A stretch of DNA of 64,000 bases, taken from assembly GCF_026340655.1 (NCBI RefSeq), contig NZ_JAPEOZ010000001.1:4712001-4776000 (forward strand). Direction: 5' to 3'. Below the pieces are notes generated by a model. The model saw only the letters and a list, made by a program, of their open reading frames with translations, made no database searches and had not been told where the DNA came from. This document shows positions 26,097-35,900 of this stretch, in pieces. Origin of the DNA: Streptomyces sp. NBC_01275 (GTDB taxonomy: Bacteria > Actinomycetota > Actinomycetes > Streptomycetales > Streptomycetaceae). A program made the position numbers and the translations under genes. The first letter of the stretch is position 1. The number at the start of each line of letters is the position of its first letter.

Positions 26097-27850
26097 CGAT
26101 GCCGGAAGGCGCGCGCGAGCGCTGGGTGAGCACGGGCGGAATCGAACTGTGCGTGGCCGAACTGGGGGACCCAGAGCGGCCGACGGTCGTCCTGGTGCAC
26201 GGCTACCCGGACAGCAAGGAGGTGTGGTCCAAGGTCGCCGCCCGGCTGGCCGGCCGTTTCCACGTGGTGCTGTACGACGTCCGGGGCCATGGCCGCTCCA
26301 GCGCGCCGAAGCCGTTGCGGGGCGGGTTCACCCTGGAGAAGCTGACGGACGACTTCCTCGCGGTCCTCGACGCGGTCAGCCCGGACCGGCCGGTGCACCT
26401 GGTGGGGCACGACTGGGGCTCGGTGCAGTCCTGGGAGTTCGTCACCGTGGCGCGCACCGAGGGCAGGATCGCGTCCTTCACCTCGATGTCCGGCCCGTCC
26501 CTGGACCACTTCGGCCACTGGATCGACACGCGGCTGAAGCGGCCCACTCCGCGCCGGGTCGGCCAACTCCTCGGTCAGGGGGCCAAGTCCTGGTACGTGT
26601 ATCTGCTGCACACGCCCGCCCTGCCCGAACTCGCCTGGCGCGGGCCCCTCGGCAAGGTCTGGCCCCGGCTGCTGCGGCGGATCGAGAAGGTGCCCGACAG
26701 CGGCTATCCGACGTCGTCGCTGCCGTCGGACGCGGCCAACGGAGCCTGGCTGTACCGGGACAACGTACGGACCCGGCTGCGCCGCCCGCGCGCGGACGCA
26801 CATGCGCACACGCCCGTGCAGCTCATCACCCCCCTGGGGGACATGTTTCTGTCGGAGCGGCTGTACGACGAACTGGAGCAGTGGGTTCCGCAGTTGACCC
26901 GGCGCACGCTGCCTGCCCGGCACTGGGTCCCGCGCACCCGTCCCGACCAGCTCGCCTCCTGGATCACGGAGTTCGTCACGTCGGTCGAGGGCGGACGGCC
27001 CGAGCGGCGGGCCACCGGCCGTCATGCCGACCGTTTCGGCGGGCAGCTCGTGCTGGTCACCGGCGCGGGCAGCGGCATCGGGCGGGCCACGGCGTTCGCG
27101 TTCGCCGAGGCGGGCGCGCGGGTGGTCGCCGTCGACCGGGACGCGGAGAGCGCGGCCCGCACCGCCGAGATGTCCCTTCTGATCGGCGCGCAGGGGGCGT
27201 GGGCGGAGGCGGTGGACGTCTCCGACGAGCAGGCGATGGAGAAACTGGCGGCGAAGGTGCACGCCGAGCACGGTGTGGTGGACGTGCTGGTGAACAACGC
27301 GGGGATAGGTCTGTCGGGCTCCTTCTTCGACACCACGCCCGACGACTGGCGCAGGGTCCTGGACGTCAACTTGTGGGGTGTCATCCACGGTTGCCGGATC
27401 TTCGGCGGGCGGATGGCCGAGCGCGGCCAGGGCGGCCACATCGTCAACCTGGCCTCGGCGGCCGCCTTTCAGCCCTCCAAATCCCTGCCCGCCTACAGCA
27501 CTTCCAAGGCGGCGGTCCTGATGCTGAGCGAGTGCCTGCGCGCCGAACTGGCCGGCCAGGGCATCGGCGTGACGGCGATCTGCCCCGGTCTGGTGAACAC
27601 CAACATCACGTCCACGGCGACTTTCGTGGGCGTGGACGCGGAGGAGGAACAGCGCCGGCAGAGACGCTCCACGCGCGTGTACGGGCTGCGCAACTACCCG
27701 CCGGAGAAGGTCGCTGACGCGATTCTGCGCGCGGTCGCGCGCAACGAGGCGGTGGTTCCGGTCACTCCGGAGGCGCGGGGCGCGTATGCCCTGTCGCGGT
27801 TCCTGCCGCGGGCGTTGCGCGCGCTGGCCCGAGCGGAGCCACCCCTGTGA
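26093..27850 (+). CDS. Fused alpha/beta-hydrolase and short-chain dehydrogenase
   Basis: 585 residues in two domains. Residues about 10-295 are an alpha/beta hydrolase of the epoxide hydrolase type (oxyanion HGYPDSKEVW, nucleophile elbow GHDWGS with Asp, and a late ARHWVPRTRP His). Residues about 310-570 are a classical SDR: TGAGSGIG cofactor motif, NNAGIG, LASAAA with the catalytic Ser, and YSTSK. The two enzymes could act in sequence on one oxygenated substrate. GTG 26093 overlaps the stop of the M24-like gene (GTGA); ATG 26099 is an alternative. I know fusions of this kind in actinobacteria but no assigned substrate. Confidence 0.9.
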   Translation: MTMPEGARERWVSTGGIELCVAELGDPERPTVVLVHGYPDSKEVWSKVAARLAGRFHVVLYDVRGHGRSSAPKPLRGGFTLEKLTDDFLAVLDAVSPDRPVHLVGHDWGSVQSWEFVTVARTEGRIASFTSMSGPSLDHFGHWIDTRLKRPTPRRVGQLLGQGAKSWYVYLLHTPALPELAWRGPLGKVWPRLLRRIEKVPDSGYPTSSLPSDAANGAWLYRDNVRTRLRRPRADAHAHTPVQLITPLGDMFLSERLYDELEQWVPQLTRRTLPARHWVPRTRPDQLASWITEFVTSVEGGRPERRATGRHADRFGGQLVLVTGAGSGIGRATAFAFAEAGARVVAVDRDAESAARTAEMSLLIGAQGAWAEAVDVSDEQAMEKLAAKVHAEHGVVDVLVNNAGIGLSGSFFDTTPDDWRRVLDVNLWGVIHGCRIFGGRMAERGQGGHIVNLASAAAFQPSKSLPAYSTSKAAVLMLSECLRAELAGQGIGVTAICPGLVNTNITSTATFVGVDAEEEQRRQRRSTRVYGLRNYPPEKVADAILRAVARNEAVVPVTPEARGAYALSRFLPRALRALARAEPPL

Positions 27851-27950
27851 GATCCGCGAACGGAACGTGCAGGACGGCGTGTTGAACTGCCTTGCCTCAA
27901 CTCATGGTCAGTCACATGATCTTGGCGAACGGGGCTGAGGCGTCAGGAAG

Positions 27951-28004
27951 TTGTCCACAGAATCGCCAATTAACCTGTGGATAACTACAGTTGGTTGTGG
28001 ATCA
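27951..28004. other. Second DnaA-box cluster
   Basis: TTGTCCACA at 27951-27959 and TGTGGATAA (reverse) at 27976-27984 are perfect. TGTGGATCA at 27996-28004 has one mismatch. All three lie within 54 bases, in a stretch unusually rich in A+T for this genome, upstream of kptA. Boxes one and two face each other. Confidence 0.65.
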
Positions 28005-28060
28005 AACCTCGGACCCAAAATCATATGCGTGATCCACGTCTCTCCCGCCATCCTGAGGGG

Positions 28061-28639
28061 ATGAACCAAAGAGACAAAAATGAAAGAGACACATCCGAAA
28101 AACGTACGGTGAAGGTGTCGAAGTACCTCTCGAAGCACCTGCGGCACCAGCCCGAGCGCATCGGTCTCGCCCTCGACGAGGCCGGCTGGGTCGAGATCGA
28201 CACGCTGATCGCGGCGGCCACGGCGCACGGGTTCCCCTTCACCCGGGACGAACTGGACCATGTGGTCGCCGCCAACGACAAGAAGCGCTTCGCCGTCGAC
28301 GGCACCCGGATCCGCGCCAGCCAGGGCCACAGCATCGACGTCGACCTGGGCCTCCCCCCGGCGACCCCGCCGTCGTACCTCTACCACGGGACCGTCGCCC
28401 GCTCCCTGGACGCGATCCGCGCCGAGGGCCTGCGGCCGATGAACCGGCACGACGTGCATCTCTCGGCCGACCGCGAGACCGCGACCCGGGTCGGCGCCCG
28501 CCGCGGCCGACCCGTCGTCCTCTCCGTGGACGCCGGAGCCATGCACCGCGACGGCCACGTCTTCCACGTCAGCGCGAACGGCGTGTGGCTGACGAAGGCC
28601 GTGCCGCCCGGGTATCTACGGTTCCCCGAGTCGCACTGA
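28061..28639 (+). CDS. kptA: RNA 2'-phosphotransferase (Tpt1/KptA family)
   Basis: 192 residues. The family transfers a 2'-phosphate from RNA to NAD+, making ADP-ribose 1'',2''-cyclic phosphate; in bacteria without tRNA splicing the role is unclear. Family motifs: KYLSKHLRHQPERIGL at the N-terminus, AANDKKRFAVDGTRIRASQGHS, LYHGT, and RHDVHLSADRETA. ATG 28061 follows GAGGGG, which is close; an ATG at 28025 is in frame, and a start near 28110 would still leave the core. The first 20 codons are AT-rich and unlike the rest of the gene. A DnaA-box cluster sits 57-110 bases upstream. Confidence 0.92.
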   Translation: MNQRDKNERDTSEKRTVKVSKYLSKHLRHQPERIGLALDEAGWVEIDTLIAAATAHGFPFTRDELDHVVAANDKKRFAVDGTRIRASQGHSIDVDLGLPPATPPSYLYHGTVARSLDAIRAEGLRPMNRHDVHLSADRETATRVGARRGRPVVLSVDAGAMHRDGHVFHVSANGVWLTKAVPPGYLRFPESH

Positions 28640-28664
28640 GCGCTCGTTCGGCATGATCGTCGGT

Positions 28665-29108
28665 ATGGACCACCTCCCCAGCACCGAGGCCGCCGTCACC
28701 GCCCTCCGCGCCATCGCCACCGAGTACGGGCTCGAGATCGAGGTCACCCACGACATCGGCGCCGACCAGACCTCCCGCCGCACCGCCGCGGGAGTCGGCG
28801 TGACCACCGATCCGGACGGCTCCCTGCCCCACGAGGCATACGTCGAGCTGGGCGGCCGACCGAGCGTGAGCGTGCAGCTCTACCCGGACGACGACGCCCT
28901 GATCAGTGTCGACGGGGTCCAGTGCCCCGACATCGCCCGCGACGACGTGCCCGCCTTCCTGCGCTCCCTCTACGAGAGCCACGCCTGGGTCAAGACCCGC
29001 CGCTTTCCGCCGAGCAGCTTCCTGATGGTGCCCTTGCCCGGCGATCGCGTGCACAAGGAGTTCATCTCGGTCCTGCTCACTCCGTGGCTCGCCGGACGCG
29101 TGCGGTGA
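28665..29108 (+). CDS. Conserved hypothetical protein
   Basis: 147 residues, no signal peptide, no membrane segment, acidic, with codon usage typical of the neighbours. Visible segments: MDHLPSTEAAVTALRAIATEYG, then a beta-rich part (SVSVQLYPDDDALISVDGVQC) and a C-terminal FPPSSFLMVPLPGDRVHKEF. I do not recognise the family. ATG 28665 is used; ATG 28653 (MIVGMDHLP) is in frame and neither has a clear ribosome-binding site. It lies just after kptA on the same strand and may share its transcript. A perfect parS site follows three bases after the stop. Confidence 0.7.
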   Translation: MDHLPSTEAAVTALRAIATEYGLEIEVTHDIGADQTSRRTAAGVGVTTDPDGSLPHEAYVELGGRPSVSVQLYPDDDALISVDGVQCPDIARDDVPAFLRSLYESHAWVKTRRFPPSSFLMVPLPGDRVHKEFISVLLTPWLAGRVR

Positions 29109-29110
29109 CT

Positions 29111-29124
29111 GTTTCACGTGAAAC
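29111..29124. other. parS site (perfect)
   Basis: GTTTCACGTGAAAC, in the 42-base gap between the hypothetical gene at 28665 and the LLM oxidoreductase gene. Target of the chromosome-segregation protein ParB in Streptomyces. Confidence 0.9.
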
Positions 29125-29150
29125 ACGGTCGGCCGCATACGCTCGATGAC

Positions 29151-30053
29151 ATGAGTCTGCGTCTGAGCACCGTGATCCTTCCGTACCGCCGCTGGCACGA
29201 GGGCGGCCGTTCGGCCTGGACACGTGCCGAACAGCTCGGCTTCCACACCGCGTACACCTACGACCACCTGTCCTGGCGCAGCTTCCGCGACGGCCCGTGG
29301 TTCGGGGCCGTCCCGACGCTGACCGCCGCCGCGGCCGTCACCGACCGGATCCGCCTGGGCACGCTGGTGACCTCGCCGAACTTCCGGCACCCGGTGACCC
29401 TCGCCAAGGATCTGATCTCCCTGGACGACATCTCCGGCGGCCGGGTGACCCTGGGCATCGGCGCGGGCGGCACCGGCTTCGACGCCACCGCCCTCGGCCA
29501 GGAGCCCTGGACCCCGCGCGAGCGGGCCGAGCGGTTCGCCGAGTTCGTGCCACTGCTCGACCGGCTGCTCACGGAGGACTCCGTGTCGTACGAGGGCGAC
29601 TACTACGCGGCGCACGAGGCACGCAACATCCCCGGCTGCGCGCAGCGTCCGCGACTCCCCTTCGCCATCGCCGCGACCGGTCCGCGCGGACTGCGGCTCG
29701 CGGCGCGGCACGGGCAGGCGTGGGTGACCACCGGCGACCCCAGGCTGTACGAGAACGGCACCCCCGAGCAGTCGGTCCAGGCCCTGCGCGACCAGGTCGA
29801 GAAGCTCACCGACGCCTGCGCGGTCCTCGGCCGGGACGTGGCCGAGCTGGACAAGATCCTGCTCACCGGGTTCACCCCGGACCGCGGCCGCCCGCTGGAG
29901 TCGCTGGACGCCTTCGTCGACTTCGCGGGCCGCCACCGGGAGCTCGGCTTCACGGAGCTCGTGGTCCACTGGCCCATCCCGGACTCCGACTTCGCCGCGG
30001 ACGAGAAGCTCTTCGAGCGGATCGCCATGGAGGCCCCGGCCCAGCTCCGCTGA
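29151..30053 (+). CDS. LLM-class flavin-dependent oxidoreductase (luciferase-like)
   Basis: 300 residues of a single TIM-barrel domain of the bacterial luciferase/F420 superfamily. Segments: STVILPYRRW, AEQLGFHTAYTYDHLSWR, then RIRLGTLVTSPNFRHPVTLAKDLISLDDISGGRVTLGIGAGG, which lines the flavin or F420 site. Substrate and cofactor (FMN or F420) cannot be settled; actinobacterial members often use F420. ATG 29151 lies 26 bases after a parS site and has no good ribosome-binding site. It could be transcribed with the HAD gene at 30120, 66 bases downstream. Confidence 0.9.
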   Translation: MSLRLSTVILPYRRWHEGGRSAWTRAEQLGFHTAYTYDHLSWRSFRDGPWFGAVPTLTAAAAVTDRIRLGTLVTSPNFRHPVTLAKDLISLDDISGGRVTLGIGAGGTGFDATALGQEPWTPRERAERFAEFVPLLDRLLTEDSVSYEGDYYAAHEARNIPGCAQRPRLPFAIAATGPRGLRLAARHGQAWVTTGDPRLYENGTPEQSVQALRDQVEKLTDACAVLGRDVAELDKILLTGFTPDRGRPLESLDAFVDFAGRHRELGFTELVVHWPIPDSDFAADEKLFERIAMEAPAQLR

Positions 30054-30119
30054 CCGACCTCGGGCCCCTGTGGGCGGGCTCTCGCACGGTCGTCCGGGCC
30101 CATACGCGAGAATGGCCCG

Positions 30120-30989
30120 GTGACCTCAGCGACTCGACAGCCCGAGACCCCGGCCGCCGCCCTCCCGCCGCGGCTGATCGCCACCGATCTCGACGGCACT
30201 CTGCTGCGCGACGACAAGTCGGTGTCGCCGCGCACGGTCGCCGCCCTCGCAGCCGCCGAGGAGGCGGGCATCGAGGTCTTCTTCGTCACAGGCCGCCCGG
30301 CCCGCTGGATGGACGTCGTCAGCGACCATGTCCACGGGCACGGCCTGGCGATCTGCGGCAACGGGGCCGCGGTGGTCGACCTGCACGGCGGCCCCGGCAG
30401 CCACCGGTTCGTGAAGGTGCGCGAGCTGGAGCGGGACAACGCGCTGGACGCCGTACGCCTGCTGCGGGAGGCGGCGCCCGGCACGGTGTACGCGGTGGAG
30501 CAGACGTACGGCTTCTACCAGGAGCCGGCGTATCCGAAGCTGCACCTGGAGATCCCCGACAGCCTCGCGTCGGCCGAGCGGCTGCTGGCGCCGGACGCGC
30601 CCGGGGCGGGGGAGCCGGTGCTGAAGATCCTCGCGTTCCACCCCACGCTCGACCCCGACGCCTTCCTCGCCACGGCGCGGCTGGCCATCGGCGACCGCGC
30701 CACCGTCACCCGCTCCAGCCCCAGCGCCCTGCTGGAGATCAGCGGCCCCGACGTCTCCAAAGCCAGCACGCTCGCGCTGTGCTGTGCGGAGCGGGGCATC
30801 TCCCCCGCGGAGGTCGTCGCCTTCGGGGACATGCCGAACGACGTCGAGATGCTCACCTGGGCGGGCCGGTCGTACGCGATGGGCAACGCACACCCGGACG
30901 TGATCGCGGCGGCCTCGGGGCAGACCGTCGCCAACAACGAGGACGGCGTCGCCGTCGTCATCGAGAAGCTGCTCGCCGAGCGCGGGTAG
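30120..30989 (+). CDS. HAD-superfamily Cof-type phosphatase
   Basis: 289 residues. Motif I is [10 protein letters not shown], motif II is FFVTGRPA, the Lys of motif III is in VSKAST, and motif IV is FGDMPNDVEML. It is a paralogue of the protein at 19777-20580; the motif I and IV strings are near-identical, but the cap region differs. GTG 30120 is used. It ends about 30 bases before the convergent M23 gene, and no strong terminator is visible in that gap. The substrate is not identifiable. Confidence 0.9.
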   Translation: MTSATRQPETPAAALPPRLIATDLDGTLLRDDKSVSPRTVAALAAAEEAGIEVFFVTGRPARWMDVVSDHVHGHGLAICGNGAAVVDLHGGPGSHRFVKVRELERDNALDAVRLLREAAPGTVYAVEQTYGFYQEPAYPKLHLEIPDSLASAERLLAPDAPGAGEPVLKILAFHPTLDPDAFLATARLAIGDRATVTRSSPSALLEISGPDVSKASTLALCCAERGISPAEVVAFGDMPNDVEMLTWAGRSYAMGNAHPDVIAAASGQTVANNEDGVAVVIEKLLAERG

Positions 30990-31018
30990 TTCCCCCCTGG
31001 CAGCGCCTGTGGTCCCGC

Positions 31019-32080
31019 CTAGGCGACGGGCGCCCCGCGGGCCGCGAGCCAGGGCACCGGGTCCACCGCCGAGCCCAGCGCGGGCGTGACCCGTACCTCG
31101 AAGTGGAGGTGCGGCCCGGTGGAGTTGCCCGAGGTGCCCGACTGGCCGATCCACTGGCCGGGGGTCACCCGGTCGCCCTGGTCGACGGTGACGGCGGCCA
31201 GATGGGCGTACTGCGTCCAGTAACCGTCGGCGTGCTGGATCACGACCTCGATGCCGAACGCGCCCCCGCACGACACCCGCACCACCCGGCCCGCGCCCAC
31301 CGCCCGCACCGGCGTCCCGATGGGCACCGCGAAGTCCTGCCCGGTGTGCCGGTGCGCCCACCGCTCGCCCCCGCTGCCGAAGCCCGCGGACAGGGCGTAC
31401 GTCTCCACCGGCGTGACCCAGTCGGCCGTGAAGTGCGCCGGGGGCTGGTCGAGCCGTACCGCGCCACGGCAGGAGCCCGCGGCGACCGAGGCGTCCGCCT
31501 GCCCCTGCAACTGCCATCGCGCTTCTTCGAGCTTGTCTTCGATGTCCTTCTTCAGGGAGGCGAGTTCGACGTTGCGCCGCTCCACCGCCTGCCAGGCCGC
31601 GGTGGCCTTCGACTCGTCCTCGGCCAGCCGCGCCTCGGCCCGCCGACTCTTGCCGATCGCGTTGTCCACGGCCAGATCGGCCTGGGAGAAGACGTGCTGA
31701 GCGCGCATCAGCTCGTCCGGGCTGTGCGCCAGGACCAGCTGCGCGGCGACCGGCAGCCCGCCCCCGCTGCGGTACTGGGCCCGGGCGATCCGGCCCAGGT
31801 CCTCGTGCAGCACCGCGATCTCCTGCCGTTCGCGGCCCAGGAGTTCCTCCAGCCGCCGGGCCCGCCCCTGCCGTGCCTCCGCCTGGCGCCGGCCCGCCTC
31901 GTACCGCTGGGTGGCCACCGCCGCGTCCTCGTACAGCCGCGCCACCTGGGCGCTGAGCTCCGTGGCCGCGTCGGGACCGTCGCCCGCCTCACCGTCGGCG
32001 GTCGTGGGCCGGGCCGCGAGCACCGCCGCCGCGCACAGCAGAGCCGGAACGAGCAAGGGGTGACGGCGAGGTGAGCGCAT
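31019..32080 (-). CDS. Secreted M23-family peptidoglycan endopeptidase with coiled coil
   Basis: 353 residues. A signal peptide (about 1-29) precedes a long coiled coil (about 35-195, heptads rich in Ala, Arg and Glu), like NlpD/EnvC-type cell-wall hydrolases and activators. The LytM domain (about 225-345) keeps the zinc ligands: His and Asp in HRHTGQDFAVP, and the HLHFEV motif. It probably cuts peptide cross-links outside the membrane. ATG 32080 starts MRSPRRHPLLVPALL, a good signal sequence. The upstream region contains a short tandem repeat. Confidence 0.9.
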   Translation of the reverse strand: MRSPRRHPLLVPALLCAAAVLAARPTTADGEAGDGPDAATELSAQVARLYEDAAVATQRYEAGRRQAEARQGRARRLEELLGRERQEIAVLHEDLGRIARAQYRSGGGLPVAAQLVLAHSPDELMRAQHVFSQADLAVDNAIGKSRRAEARLAEDESKATAAWQAVERRNVELASLKKDIEDKLEEARWQLQGQADASVAAGSCRGAVRLDQPPAHFTADWVTPVETYALSAGFGSGGERWAHRHTGQDFAVPIGTPVRAVGAGRVVRVSCGGAFGIEVVIQHADGYWTQYAHLAAVTVDQGDRVTPGQWIGQSGTSGNSTGPHLHFEVRVTPALGSAVDPVPWLAARGAPVA

Positions 32081-32175
32081 GTCAGCGATCGTGTACCGGC
32101 CCGCCCGGCCCGTCCTGTTGGAGACGTACACCTGGGGGACCGGCCGCCTCCAATGGTCCAGCGCCCGGTCGGTAC

Positions 32176-32250
32176 GGCTCCGGTTCCCGTCAGTGCGGGA
32201 CCATGTCAGTACGACACCCGATCAGTACGGCACCAGGTCAGTACGGGTGC
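32176..32250. repeat. TCAGTACGG direct repeats
   Basis: Three units of about 17 bases at 32204-32250 (TCAGTACGACACCCGA, TCAGTACGGCACCAGG, TCAGTACGGGTGCC), with a diverged copy before them. They overlap the end of the kinase pseudogene and lie upstream of the M23 gene. Confidence 0.5.
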
Positions 32251-32860
32251 CTGCCAATCCACCGTCGTGCCCGCGCCGTCCACACCGATGCCCGGACCGC
32301 GCCGGCTGTCCCCGCCCAGGGACTCCGCACGCCGCTCCAGGTTCCGCAGCCCGCTGCGCCGGCCGCCGTCGGGGATGCCCACGCCGTCGTCCGCGACGGT
32401 CAGACGCACGCCCGGCCGTCGGTGAACGGCGGCTCCCCCGGCGGGGCGTGACGAGGATGCCCAGGACACGCCCGTCGCTCGGCAGGGGCAGCACCGTGAT
32501 CGACCCGAAGCGCCGCCCGGCCGGGCTGAACGGGTCCGGGTCCGTGGCCGCGTCCTCGACGAACAGCGACTGTCCGTCGAAGAGTCCGGCGACGATCTCG
32601 CTCTTCGCCGGGATGACCTCTGGTCCAGCAGGGCCGACGGCTCGTCGGCGGCCACGGCGACGATCTCCAGGCCGCCGTCGTCTGCGGGCAGCAGCACGAT
32701 CCCGGCGACCGATCCGGACGGTCCGCGGGCTCGTTCGTCGACCACCTGAAGGGCGTCGTCGGCGTCCCCGCCGGACAGCAGCGCGGTGGTGACGGCGACC
32801 GACCCGTCGATCCACCGCTCGCGAGATCCGCTCCAGCGTGGCCTTCAGCTTCATCCCGCC
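32206..32860 (-). pseudogene. Remnant of a DevS-like two-component sensor kinase
   Basis: Pieces of one recognisable protein survive in order on the minus strand in shifting frames. MKLKATLERI, near 32855, is the start of a first GAF domain. SRERWIDGSVAVTTALLSGGDADD to about 32630 is the start of a second GAF. AKSEIVAGLFDGQSLFVEDAATD (about 32615-32450, another frame) continues that GAF, and GEPPFTDG follows in a third frame. VRLTVADDGVGIPDGG and then SGLRNLERRAESLGG (about 32410-32290) form the end of a HATPase domain. The rest of GAF 1, the HisKA_3 dimerisation/phosphoacceptor domain and most of the ATPase are missing. No intact frame can restore it, so the gene is dead. Intact family members (DevS/DosS, OsdK-type) sense redox or gases. 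Confidence 0.75.
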
Positions 32861-32905
32861 GCCGGTCCACGCGCCCCCTCCATCCCCTGCGCCCCCTCCA
32901 TCCCT

Positions 32906-35900
32906 TCACGCCCCGACCAGCGCCTCCGCCGCTTCCTCCCGTTCGACCATCGCGCGCAGCGGTCCCTGAACGGCGGCCAGTTCCGCGTACGAGCCGCGCT
33001 GCACGACACGGCCCGCGTCCAGCACGACCACCTCGTCCACCGCCTCGAGACCGGCGAGCCGGTGGGTGATCAGCAGCGTCGTCCGGCCTTCCGTGGCGGC
33101 CAGCAGGTCCGCGGTGAGCGCGTCGGCGGTAGGCAGGTCAAGGTGCTCGGCGGGCTCGTCGAGGACCAGCACGGGGAAGTCGGCGAGCAGCGCGCGGGCC
33201 AGCGCGAGCCGCTGCCGCTGTCCGCCGGACAGCCGGGCCCCGTGCTCGCCGACGAGCGTGTCGAGCCCGTCGGGCAGGGAGTCGGCCCACTCCAGCAGCC
33301 GGGCCCGCGTCAGCGCGTCCCTCAGTTCGTCCTCGCTCGCGCCCTTCCTCGCCAGCAGCAGGTTCTCGCGCACCGAGCTGTCGAAGAGATGCGCGTCCTG
33401 CGCGCACAGCCCGACGAGCCGCCGTACGTCGTCGCCGGCCAGGGCGTACGTGTCCACCCCGCCCAGCGTGTACGAGCCCGCGCCCGCGTCCAGGAACCGC
33501 AGCAGCACCTGCGCGAGCGTCGTCTTGCCGGAACCGGAAGCGCCCACGACCGCGATCCGGCGGCCCTGTGCCAGGGTGAGGTCGACCCCGGCGAGCGCGT
33601 CCCGGTCCTGCCCCTCGTGCCGGGCGGACAGCCCCTTGACGACGAGCGGGAACGGCGACGCGGGCGCCTGCCGAGGATGCTCCGGTTCACGGACCGGCTC
33701 GGGGGAGTCCAGCACCTCGTACACGCGCTCGGCGCTCCGGCGCACCCGCTGGCGGTACTGCGCGGCCAGCGGCAGCCCCAGGACGGCCTCGAAGGCGGCC
33801 AGCGGAGTGAGCACCACCACGGCCGTCGTCACGCCGCTCAACCGCCCGTCGGCGACCGCCTGGGCGGCCACGAGGGCGGCGGCCGCGACGGTGAGCCCGG
33901 AGATCAGCGCCGTGAGCCCGTCGCCGAGGGCGGTCGCGGTGGCGGTGCGCGAGGCGATCCGGGTGAGCACGGAGTCGGCCGCGCGCACCTCGGCGGTACG
34001 CGCGGGCAGCGCACCCGCGACGGTCAGCTCGGCGGTGCCGGTGAGCAGGTCGGCCGTGCGGGTGGCGAGCACGCCTCGGGCGGGGGCGAGCCGGCGCTCG
34101 GCCCGGCGCGCCACGGCGGAGGTGACCAACGGGACGCCCGCCCCGGCCGCCAGCAGTCCGGCCGCGAGCACCGCCCCGGCCTCGGGCAGCAGCCACGCCG
34201 TGAAGGCGACGGACCCGGCCGAGACGACGACGGCGGCGGAGACAGGCAGCAACCAGCGCAGCCAGTAGTCCTGCAGCGCGTCCACGTCGGCGACCAACCG
34301 CGTCAGCAGGTCGCCCCGGCGGGTCGTGCGCAGTCCGGCGGGCGCCAGCCGCTCCAGCCGCCGGAACACGGCGACCCGGGTGTCGGCCAGCATCCGCAGC
34401 ACGGCATCGTGCGACACGAGCCGCTCGGCGTACCGGAACACGGCCCGCCCGATACCGAAGGCCCGGGTCGCCGTCACCGCCACCATCAGATACAGCACCG
34501 GCGGCTGCTGCGAGGCCCGCGAGATGAGCCACCCGGAGGTGGCCATGAGCCCGACGGCGCTGCCCAGGGCCAGGCTGCCCAGCAGCAGCGCAAGGGCCAG
34601 CCGGCCCCGCCGGGCGCCGGCCATGGCACGGACCCGGGCGAGAACGCTGCCACCGGTCGCGGCGATCCGCGCCCCGGGCTCGCTCTCGACGTAGTCGGCC
34701 GCCTCCTCCTGCGAAGCGGGACCGTCCTTGGGCGCGACCGCCACCGGGTGGTGCGTCTCGGCCTCCGCCAGCCGCACCACGCGGTCCGCCACGCCCAGCA
34801 GCGCCGGCCGGTGCACCACCAGCAGGACCGTCCGCCCCGCCGCCAGCCGCCGTACGGCCGCCACGACCTCCGCCTCGGTCTCCCCGTCGAGCGCGGCCGT
34901 CGGCTCGTCCAGCAGCAGCACCGGCCGGTCCGCGAGGAACGCCCGGGCCAGCGCGAGCCTTTGCCGCTGCCCCGCGGACAGCCCGGTACCGTCCTCCCCC
35001 AGCACGGTGTCGGCCCCCACGGGCAGGGCGTCCACGAACTTCAGCGCACCCGCGTCCGCCAGCGCACGGCGCACGGCCACGTCGTCGGCATCGGGACGCG
35101 CCAGCCGTACGTTCTCGGCGATCGTCCCGGCGTAGAGATGCGGCCGCTGTGGAACCCATGCGATCCGGGCCCGCCACTGCGCCAGATCGATGTCGGCGAG
35201 GTCGGCTCCCCCGACCCTGACCCGGCCCTCGGTCGGCCGCACGAACCCCAGCAGGGCGTACAGCAGGGTCGACTTGCCCACGCCGCTGGGTCCGACGAGC
35301 GCGACGGTCTCCCCCGGCTCGACGGCGAAGGACACCTGCGAGACGGCGTCGGCCGAGCGGCCGGGGTAGCGGACGGTCACGTTCTCGAAGGCCAGACCGC
35401 CCTCCGGGACCACGGCCGTGCCCGATGCCGACACCGGGGTCTCCAGCACGGCGAAGATCTCCTCGGCCGCGGCGAGTCCCTCGGCGGCCGCGTGGTACTG
35501 CGCTCCGACCTGGCGCAGCGGCAGGTACGCCTCGGGCGCGAGCACGAGGATGACCAGACCGATGTACAGGTCCATCTCGCCGTGCACGAGCCGCATGCCG
35601 ATCGTCACGGCGACCAGGGCCACCGAGAGCGTCGACAGCAGCTCCAATGCGAACGACGAGATAAAGGCGATCCGCAGCGTCCGCATGGTCGCCTGCCGGT
35701 ACTCGCCCGTGATGCGCCGGATCGACTCGGCCTGCGCCTTGGCCCGCCCGAACACCTTCAGCGTGGGCAGCCCGGCGACCACGTCCAGGAAGTGCCCGGA
35801 CAGCCGGGACAGGAGCTGCCACTGACGGTCCATCCGCGACTGGGTGGCCCAGCCGATCAGCACCATGAAGACCGGGATCAGCGGCAGGGTGCCGACGATG

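Noticed and set aside
29297..32074. A 925-codon plus-strand frame
   Set aside because: It runs across the LLM, HAD and M23 genes in a shadow frame; no motif, and it crosses gene borders.
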